From: Chara braunii
Taxonomy: Eukaryota > Streptophyta > Charophyceae > Charales > Characeae
DNA: 25,862 nucleotides
Direction: 5' to 3'
NCBI GenBank assembly: GCA_003427395.1
Contig: BFEA01000442.1
Location: 299,231 to 325,092, forward strand
Position 1 is the stretch's first letter. Every line of letters starts with the position of its first letter. Shown here piece after piece: positions 1-8,095 of the stretch. The position numbers and the translations under genes are program-made. The notes beneath the pieces were generated by a model. The model made no database searches. It was given only the letters and a program-made list of their open reading frames with translations, and was not told the DNA's origin.

Positions 1-540
1 TAGTTCCATGCACGGTGCCTCTTCCTCATCCTTCGATCAGCTGCCACGTGGTATCCGCCGCAAGCATGCGAGCTTCCATCATCAGAGACGACATCGAGGA
101 GATGGGGGTGTGTTTTCTCCACGCCTGCGGAGCTATGGCACCACGGGTAAGTCACCCTGTGAAGTTGGCGCTCTGCTGCAGGTACCTCGAAGATGAAGCT
201 GGAGCTATGGCGCCTCAGGTAAGTTTCCCTGGCCTCCACCAACCCCCTCTCTCCAGCACTACTCTAGCGCTGCTACTAGCGCCCAGCGCTGAAGACTACA
301 ACTAACGCTACTCCTGCAGCGCTCCTCCAGAGTGCTGTTGCCGAATTCTGAAGACTACTGCCGCCTCCTGAACTGCACGTGAAGTCCCTGTGAACTACCT
401 GCCAACCTGCAGGGCGAGCCAGTCTTATATAGTGCTGACTCGTCCAAGAGGCTGCTCTTGCCCATGCCAAAACGTGCCAGACTTTGGCTCTGCAGCTCAG
501 CCAGGGGTTGTCTTGGGAACAAGCCAAAAATAGCCTGTGC
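1..540. other. Unassigned region with a short direct repeat
   Basis: No recognisable protein is encoded; the small open frames have no familiar motifs. A direct repeat of about 31 bp (GGAGCTATGG...GGTAAGT...CCCTG) occurs at 129-159 and 201-231. Both copies carry a splice-donor-like GGTAAGT. A TATATAG motif lies near 426. It may be part of a retroelement or of a host gene whose body lies to the left of the window; I cannot tell which. Confidence 0.3.
129..231 (+). repeat. Direct repeat, two ~31-bp copies with donor-like GTAAGT
   Basis: Copies at 129-159 and 201-231 share GGAGCTATGGC, then a variable CACCACG or GCCTCA, then GGTAAGT and CCCTG. They lie 72 bp apart. They could be duplicated exon ends, since each looks like an exon-intron junction. 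No reading frame proves this. Confidence 0.5.
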
Positions 541-547
541 CTAGACC

Positions 548-790
548 CCTGGTCAAGGCCGATCTGATGAGGGCCCGAAAATGGTCCTTCGTTTCGGGCT
601 AAAAAGGCTCAGTCCCTTTTTAGGCTAAAACAATACAGGGCGTGTAGGGCCCTGTTTTCAGGCTTCTGAGCTGAACAGACATGGGGCCTGTAGGCCCTTA
701 ATTTCAGGCTTTCATCCTAAAATTCAGGCTTTTAGCCTGAAATTCTGGGCTTGAGCTTGAAGGAAGCAGGGCCTGGAAAATGGCCCTTGT
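548..790. repeat. Hairpin-rich AGGCT/GGCCC repeat stretch
   Basis: The motif CAGGCT, or its complement AGCCT, recurs through the stretch. Perfect short inverted repeats lie at 635-641/649-655 (ACAGGGC, 7 bp), 684-689/692-697 (GGGCCT, 6 bp), 723-730/734-741 (TTCAGGCT, 8 bp) and 769-773/782-786 (GGGCC, 5 bp). No protein is encoded. It may be an untranslated or terminal part of the transposon to its right. Confidence 0.5.
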
Positions 791-1066
791 GTGCAGGTGC
801 AGCATGTAATAGTGAGTTAGGAGTAGTGAAGGAGCAGGCGGAGGCTAGGGAACTCAACTTAAGAAAATTGGATTGCAAGTCTGAAGCGGGAAAAGCAGCA
901 AACGACGTGTGTGTTGTTCTGTCTTAATTATGTGCTATTGTAGGTTGCCGAAGTTTGTGGTGGGAATTGTTGATGATTGTTGTGTCTTGACTCTTCCTGT
1001 TTCTTTGTCTTTTGTCCCTGTGTGTTGTGTAGTGTGCACACTGTGTCCCAATCCACAAGGGCTATA

Positions 1067-3653
1067 ATGCTTACGTCGAATGGTGATGCCCACCCGTCAC
1101 AACCGGGGGAAGATACCAGGCGAACCTCCTCTGGGGCAGTGCACTTGTCGGGTTCCGTGACTCAACCTGCATTCTCTTCATCCCATGTCATGGTCCCTCA
1201 CACCCTCTCCACGGTCCTCGTTCCTCTTTTCATGCGATGCGTACTCCAGTGACTCCACCGAGACCACAAATTCCACACTATCCATGGGGTGTGGAGTATT
1301 CTCGCAGTGTTGCTTCACCGTTCTCGACAATTCCTAACACCCCCACCGTTCCCTATCATCCTACCCACATGCTTCCCTTGCACTTCCCAGCCTACATGTT
1401 TCCTGGCATTCCTGGCTCTGCACATGCCTATGGGGAAAACCATGGTGACCAACACTTCATGCATGCTTCGGGTCCATATTTTGCAGGCACAACACCTAAC
1501 ACACCTGCCACTTTTTTCCCAATGACACATGACATTCATCCACCGCAAGAGATAATGCATGGATTGTCATCGAACCAACCTCATCACCCGTGTCCATCCC
1601 TATCACTTTGTCCTCATCACACGTATCCTTCCCACTCACTTGACCATCTGAATCACGATTTTGTTGTTACTCCACCATCCACACAGTTTCATGGGCACCT
1701 CTGAGAACGCCCACCACTGTTGCCTCGTGGCGTGGCGAGGTCCTTGCAGATTCCACCCGACAAACGCACGAGTGCGACACAAGCACTCCCATCCATGTGG
1801 ACGCCTCACTTCCATTGGATAACACAGCATCCGGATCGCGAGCTGCACCAACACCATCATCACATGGATTGAGGACCACCATCACAACGTCTTTGGATAT
1901 GCCATGTGGAATACGTGAACGTGTAGAAAGTGCAACAATTGATATCATCGGCGCATGCACACCATGTGCGTCCGACTTCCCATCAGGAAATATCTCAGCG
2001 GACGGTAGCCACGACTGCGACATTGGACCGCCGGGTGATACATACGACGACGAACACGCCGAGATAGCCTCACTACGCAGATATATGGCCTTCAGGAATG
2101 CGACATTCGTTGGACAGAGATCCCAACGGCCTCCAAAGCTTTCAGACAGCGGACCGTCAACAACGATCCCCGCACACGACAGGCACGGTCGGAGGCGGAG
2201 ACAAACACAAAAGCAACCGTCTTATGAATCCTCTGACCGTGAGGCGTTCACATCAGGCGATGATCTGACCAGTCCTTATGGTGCGATGTGGAGGGATTTC
2301 AGACCGTTGGAAGTGGGAGGTCGTTATGAGTCTATGGATGCGTTGCGTGACGCGGTGGTGTTTTGTGATGTGGCATCTGGTTTCGAGTTCCGCCTCAAGA
2401 GATCGAACAAGACCAGGTACCATGTCACATGTGCTCACCCAGATTGCCCATGGACATTGGAGGGTAAAGCAGCACATGCTAATGGACACACGGAGATTGT
2501 TCGTCTGACTCCGCATCGCCCTGGTTGTAGACAATCAGTCCATCCCGACCTGAAATGCAAGAAACACGCGAAACAGAGGTGGGTGGAGCTTATGGTTGAG
2601 AAGAAGTTGCGAGAGGACATCGGAACGACTTCTACAAAGTTGAAGAAATGGTTTGACAAGGCAGTGAAGACCCACGCCAGCTACAACAAGTGTTTGCGAG
2701 CGAGGACGTATGTGCTTCGGACACTGAATGGGCCTCCGGAGGACGGGTTCAGCGACTTGCGAAGGTACTGCAGGGTGTTGCATGAAACAAACCCTGGATC
2801 CATCATCGACCTTGAGTGCGAGGGCAACGTCTTCGTTCGCATGTTTTTCGCGTTGGCCGCCTCTGTGACTGGATTCGCACATTGCAGACCTTTGATTGTG
2901 CTCGACGGGGCAAACATCAGAGGGAAATACGAGGGATGTCTTCTTGGCGCCACTGATCGAGATGCGAATGGCCAATGTTTCCCCCTGGCGTACGCGATTG
3001 TGGATGGCAAGAGGAAGACACATTGGAAGTGGTTTCTCGTCCTCCTAAAGCGCTTGTGTGCTGTAGCGAAGATGAACCACAAAATCGTGACAATAATGTC
3101 GGACTGGGACAAAGGGCTCATACCAGCAGTGAGTGAGGAGTTTGGGGATGAGCGGCACACATACTGTGTCCGCCATGTCAGTGGGAACCTCCTGAAGAGC
3201 TTGAGGCTGAAAAAGGAACAGGCGGCGATGCTCCTTGAAGCGGCGAGGGCGACTTGCGAGGAGGTTTTCGACTACTACATGCAGCGTGTCACTGGATATT
3301 CGAGGCACAAGAACATTGTCGACCAAATCTTTGACAAAGCGGACAAAAGGCATTGGGGAGGCCCCCATTTCGTCTATCCAAGGTATGGTAAAGTGATATC
3401 GTCTGTAGCCGAGTCCATGAACAGCAAGATGTTGGAGGTTCGTGGAAAGCCTCCAATACCAATGCTCGAGGGGTACAGGGGAATCGTGCAGACTTGGCAT
3501 ACAGAGAGGAGAGAGAAGGCTGCTGCAGAGAGGGGCAGATTCCCTTCGGTTGTGGAGAAGATCTTGAGAGAGACTGTGGAGTTGGCGAGGAAGTATGAAG
3601 TGCGAAAGGCATCGCTCTTTTTCAGAAATAAATCCTGCGTGACACGACCGTGA
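1067..3653 (+). pseudogene. MULE (MuDR-like) transposase, frameshifted and C-terminally truncated
   Basis: This is a DDE transposase of the Mutator superfamily, which cuts and pastes its own element in the nucleus. The best frame is open from about 1644 to 3653. Counting residues from a GTG at 1797, a MuDR-type N-terminal domain spans about 167-244 (CAHPDCPW, then PHRPGC). The MULE catalytic domain spans about 365-560, with LDGANIRGKYEG (D370), IMSDWDKGLIPAV (D436), the family signature CVRH, and SVAESMN (E539) in the region of the third acidic residue. Upstream, a Pro/His/Thr-rich segment continues in two other frames: 1067 to about 1200, and about 1200-1704. The joins look like single-base deletions near 1200 and 1700. 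The SWIM zinc finger usual after the catalytic core is absent; the last ~12 codons fall in a foreign repeat (3616-3692). The true start is probably the ATG at 1067. A pyrimidine-rich tract ending in TGTAG near 1032 could be a 5' intron end. No terminal inverted repeats were found by eye. Confidence 0.85.
1237..1704 (+). pseudogene. Pro/His-rich N-terminal segment of the MULE protein (frame 1)
   Basis: This 155-codon open stretch is rich in Pro, His, Thr and Ser with no domain I recognise. It is offset by one frame from the transposase core. The core frame is open back to about 1644, and the composition (TP repeats, His) carries across the junction near 1700, so I read it as the same protein broken by an indel. 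Its left neighbour (1067-1252, another frame) overlaps it in the same way. It could instead be an independent non-coding low-complexity stretch. Confidence 0.45.
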
Positions 3654-3692
3654 GGTTCAGCCCTCCCAGCGGGGTGCGGGACCGCCGCGCGC
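3616..3692 (+). repeat. 77-bp segment with AATAAA, inverted copy at 7224-7300
   Basis: Aligned by eye to the reverse complement of 7224-7300, 73 of 77 bases agree. The segment contains an AATAAA polyadenylation-type signal (3627-3632) and supplies the last codons and the stop of the MULE frame. The 7224-7300 copy sits just outside a tRNA-Asp-like primer site, so the segment is probably the 3' end of a retroelement LTR (R/U5). This copy is not followed by a primer site, so it is a fragment or a 3' end. Confidence 0.75.
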
Positions 3693-4341
3693 AACAACAT
3701 GTATGAGATTGTTTGTGTGTGAGTGGCGGTAAAAATCGTGAGACAACCAAGTTCATAACATCGTAGTATATTTTGCTTTCCTTTCTTTAAAAAAAGACGA
3801 TTTTTCAATGTTGTTGTTGTTATTGTTGTTGTTGTTTTTAATTGTCTTAAATACTGGAGTACTTGTCGGGGGACGAGCGACCTCCTAAAGTTGCGGCCGC
3901 TAAAGTGTCGCGACTGAAAATAAAAAAACGTTGGCTGAGGTACCGGTGGTTTAATAACATATGTTGTTTCTGCAAAAGAAATAGGTTCAAATAGCTACTT
4001 GTTGCTTAGGAACTTGAAGAAAGAAGATAAAATTGTACTCGATGGGAAAACGTTCATTGTTTTTTTGGGTAACTAGGGCGCTATCACGATAATAGTTTGA
4101 AAAATGCATTCCAAACACCCGTTTGGCACTTCAGTCACGGGCCGACTTCAACATTCAGTTGAAACTCGGGTCGCCGCACAGGGCACAAAAAACAGTTGTT
4201 TTTAGCAGTTAAGTCACGCCACGTAGGCCGGTACAGTCCCGACTGCGAGTGCTGTGAAAACCGGTACTTTTGGAAGCGGAGTGTGTTTTTTTTTGTTACC
4301 GTTACCGGAGTCCCTCCGAGAGCGTCAGCACAGCGACCGAA
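3693..4341. other. Non-coding AT-rich spacer
   Basis: No gene is seen. It contains a short GTT-repeat tract near 3810-3836 and A- or T-runs. Nothing else could be supported, including any terminal inverted repeat matching the left side of the MULE. Confidence 0.5.
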
Positions 4342-4393
4342 ATGGCCTGGGCTGAAGGTGGCAAGCAGAACGACAGACGCGAACCCGGTAAGT
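4342..4393 (+). other. Possible first-exon remnant ending in a GTAAGT donor
   Basis: An ATG in fair context (CGAAATGG) opens a short frame of 15 codons ([15 protein letters not shown]) that ends at a strong donor-like GGTAAGT (GT at 4388). A pyrimidine-rich stretch and a long TC microsatellite follow, as would suit an intron. No downstream exon was found, so this is only a candidate. Confidence 0.2.
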
Positions 4394-4459
4394 TGTTCCC
4401 GCCATGCCTCTCTCTCTCTCTCTCACGCACACACACGGAATCTATGGTGCCAAGTATCC

Positions 4460-4461
<2 letters not shown>

Positions 4462-4543
<82 letters not shown>
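4462..4543 (+). repeat. (TC)n microsatellite
   Basis: About 41 uninterrupted TC units. The complementary GA tract at 4697-4747 could in principle pair with it. The long Leu/Ser or Arg/Glu frames across it are artefacts of the repeat. Confidence 0.98.
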
Positions 4544-4639
4544 CGCGCACGCGCGTGCGTCCACCATCCCCTCCCCCCCGTGGCGTTGTGCAAGCATCAA
4601 TCGCGCAGTGGCGCCATGTGGCGGGTGGCCGCGCTCGAG

Positions 4640-5080
<441 letters not shown>

Positions 5081-6371
5081 TTAACGTCGTGCACGCACCC
5101 TTCGGCCCGAGTTATCGAGGACGTCAGCACCTTCATATCGGCTGTTGTGTATTCGTTTACGTTGAGGTCGTGGTTGAGTCACAGGATTCGCCTTGCAAGC
5201 ATCCTGCTCCGTCGTTTCGGGGTCTTCATCTTCAATCCCCTCGTCCTCGTCATCAGCCCCCCTAAGATCCACGACCTCCACCTCCACAGTTTTCCCCTTT
5301 TCATTGTCGTCCTTCAACTCATCATGCATGACCACCTTCTTTTTCACCACCTCCTCGTCATCCACCTCCTCTCCTTCCTTCTCCTCTCCATCGTCGATGT
5401 CGTCGTTGTCGTCCTCGACGGCCTCGACATCGGTCAAAACCTTATCTGGCTCCTCCTCTCCATCCTTGCTGTCCTCTCCTTCTTTCTCCACAAACTCCTC
5501 TCCATCCTTGTCGACGTTGGCCTCGTCCGAGTCCTTAATATTATCCTTATCCCCCTCATCGTCCTTTTCACCCCCTCCATCCTTGTTGTCGTTGTCCTCA
5601 CCGTCGCCATCCCCGTCCTCGTTCGAGTCCTCAATCTGCTCCTTCTCCCCCTCCTCCTCGTTTTCGTCATCTTCCCCTTCGTCAGCATTGTTGTTATCCT
5701 TATCCAACTCCTCACCGTCGTCCCCGTCCATGTCCTCACTCTCGTCCTCGTCATCCCCCTCCTCGCCATCATCTTTGCCCAACCCTTTGTCTGTCCCGTG
5801 TCCCTCTCCATCTTCGTTGTCCTCGTCGGACAACCCTCATGCTCATGCGCTTCGGTCACAAATACCTCAAAGCCATCCACTGCGTGAGAGTTAAAGACTC
5901 CAAGATTATTATGCTCGTCCCCGAAACGCTCGTAAGTATGCATTCTATCTGGACCGTCACGCGCAAGTATGACATTCGCCGCCACGGCCACGTCACCAGA
6001 ACGCACTCCATCAGCTGGCCTTGGTGTCCTGCATTTGCGGGCATTGTGGCCGGTAAGCCCGCAAAGGGAACACTTCTGCTTGTTTGCCCTTGGCTGGCTG
6101 ACCCTCCCATTCTCAAGGCAACTCTTGATTGTGGCACTGGGGAGCCGTAACGTTGTTCGTACTTATAAGAGTAGTACGCCATCTTCCCAGGAGATGGCGT
6201 TCGCTCGCGTAGATCTTCTTGATGTCGCCTCAATCTCATTCTCTCCCACTTCTCCTCTTCCTCATCTTCTTCCTCTCGATCCTCTCTTTCCCTTGTTAAA
6301 TCAATAGGTCTCTCTGTAGCCTTTCCTTGTCGTCCACCTCTTCCTCTTCCAACTCCTGATCCGCGCGGCAT
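5081..6371 (-). pseudogene. CCHC zinc-knuckle protein with acidic tail, gag-like, frameshifted
   Basis: Reading leftward from an ATG at 6371, the protein starts with a Gly/Arg-rich stretch (GRGRGGRQG), then a charged Glu/Arg-rich segment. A frame change near 6120-6160 leads to a perfect CX2CX4HX4C knuckle (CSLCGLTGHNARKC, 6031-6072). Another frame change near 5835 leads into about 200 residues made mostly of Asp and Glu, ending in a basic tail (QRKRIHNSRY...RRVRARR, stop at 5081). Zinc knuckles bind RNA or DNA and occur in Gag nucleocapsids and at the C-terminus of MULE transposases. The GHN form here is also common in the MULE tail. The primer-site and LTR-like sequence to its right on the same strand favours Gag. 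The frame changes could be indels or unrecognised introns. Confidence 0.55.
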
Positions 6372-7197
6372 GGTTGGGGAAAGGTATTACTCGCGCACCT
6401 TCTTAGCAACCCACTGATTAAGGTATCGCCTATGTATAGCGATACGTACCCTTATTAAGGAATCTCAGTTTTTGTGGTGTAATATAATATACTTATCTAC
6501 TTATCAAGAAGATCTAAATTAAAGATTTCAAAAGCAGGAGTATGCGAGGTCAATCATATTGATGAATATCAATATGGCGGGAAGGAATTGGCGCAGTTGA
6601 CAATCCTCTCGCGCGGATGACAACTCGTTAAATCCTATTGTCTCGATTGACTCATCCGCTCACCGACTTTACTTTTATGAAGACTTAGTGAGCCTTAGCC
6701 TGCTAGTTTGCACGTTCCCTTAGGAATAGATAGGAAAGCAATCAACTCCCTGGAGAGGTGATAGAAGTGCAGACTAAGGCTCATAGGGATAATAGGCGAG
6801 ATACTTTGGCTAACAAACGTCGTCTCTCAAAGCACTTCCCCAGACATGAGGTCGTATTAGTGGACCAATAATTGTTTCTAGCAGTTTTCTTCCTAATTAG
6901 TGGAAGTTTATATAGTACTCTATCTTTTGTCTGTCGTTTTGCTAGGGCTTCAATTAACCAGACCCAGGTCCGTTCACATAGGACCCCGGCAGACAACCGA
7001 AGGTCCCTATCAGCGCGATACCTGTTGGGATTGTCGGTGTGACTTCTCACCTCTACATATAACATTCTTTACTGTCTAGCCAATGATAAATCAACTAATA
7101 TGTCACAAGCAATATTTATTTAAAGGTTGTCGTTTTGTCGTGATCATCGTTTAGTCATACCCGAGTCCGTTCACTAAGGACCTCGGCTGGAAAGCGA
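6372..7197 (-). other. Untranslated leader-like region between primer site and gag-like gene
   Basis: No convincing protein is encoded. The stretch has perfect hairpins at 6423-6429/6439-6445 (GTATCGC, 7 bp) and 6555-6563/6568-6576 (CATATTGAT, 9 bp with a GAAT loop). A diverged direct repeat (GTCCGTTCAC followed by AGGACC and CGGC) occurs at about 6962-6993 and 7156-7187. Position and lack of coding suit a retroelement leader. Confidence 0.45.
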
Positions 7198-7217
7198 GAT
7201 CCCCGACAACGACGCCA
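7198..7217 (-). other. Primer binding site-like sequence, tRNA-Asp type
   Basis: On the minus strand this reads TGGCGTCGTTGTCGGGGATC. It matches the complement of the plant tRNA-Asp 3' end as I know it at 18 of 20 positions. Such sites lie immediately 3' of a 5' LTR and prime minus-strand DNA synthesis. The LTR-end-like segment lies directly to its right and the gag-like gene 826 bp to its left, the expected order for a minus-strand element. Confidence 0.65.
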
Positions 7218-7500
7218 CCTATCGCGCGTGGCGGTCCCGCAGCCCGCTGGGAGCGCTGAACCTCACGGTCGTGTCACACAGGATTTATTTCTGAAAAAGA
7301 ACCGGTCACCACTCCGACCGTGTGCGCGTGCTATACCTCTCACGACGCCCTGCGACAGGTCGGGACGTCGCAAGGTACAACTTACCTCTACCTGAGGGGT
7401 TGTCACCACCCTCAGGTAGGCGTATCCCTACTGAGCTACCGACTCACATGCAAAGGTTTTTACATGCCTTTGTAGAGGTAGGTCGGCCGAGGGCGTTTGC
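7218..7500 (-). mobile_element. LTR end (U5 side) of a truncated minus-strand retroelement
   Basis: This lies directly outside the primer site. On the minus strand it holds AATAAA (in the 77-bp repeat 7224-7300), as an LTR 3' part would. The outer limit was not found; 7500 is arbitrary. A perfect 10-bp hairpin (CTACCTGAGG) lies at 7388-7397/7410-7419. An A-box-like GTAGCTCAGTAGGGA is on the minus strand at 7426-7440, without a convincing B box. No second LTR is visible to the left of the gag-like gene, so the element is incomplete. Confidence 0.45.
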
Positions 7501-8095
7501 TTGATCGCTGTAGCATAAAATGGGGTACGCGCGGTAAGATGCATAGAACTGACCCGTTAGATAATCAGGTCAAACTTTTTAAAAGGCAGTCTATTCCCGC
7601 TACTGCGTAATGTAATATTCTCTTGACAATTATCAATCAAATCATCTTTCTACCAAAGAGTGTCCTATCTTTCTTCACAGGTTATGACTTCACTGAACAT
7701 CAGAATAGTATAGAAGTTAAATTTGACATATGATGAATATGGAAGAATTACCGCCGAGAACCTTTCCCATTTTCACAAGTGTTATGCGTCCGAGACTCTT
7801 CAACAGACCAGGTCCAGTTCAATCCAAAGTCATGCACAAAACAGACCTGCACAGAATAATGCAAAGATAGTTCACATGCCATGCACTAACGGAGTCAACC
7901 ATCAACCATTGACCTTGTCCCTCACTTCGCAAACCATGTATGACAGCCTTGTCTTTCCTGAGACGTAAGCCCAACCCCCTCACATTTCTACAAAGGACCC
8001 TTGAGAGTGACCAGGACCATTTAGGCAATGACCACAGGTGACAGTTTTACTGACCACAAGGTTTGACTTTAGAGGTGGGTATCAAGTAAAAGGGA
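7501..8095. other. Unassigned non-coding region
   Basis: No recognised gene. An 81-codon open frame at 7723-7968 has no known motif, repeat or neighbour supporting it, and may be chance. Confidence 0.4.

Noticed and set aside
7723-7968. 81-codon open frame as a gene
   Set aside because: No motif, no conserved partner and a length expected by chance in this much sequence.
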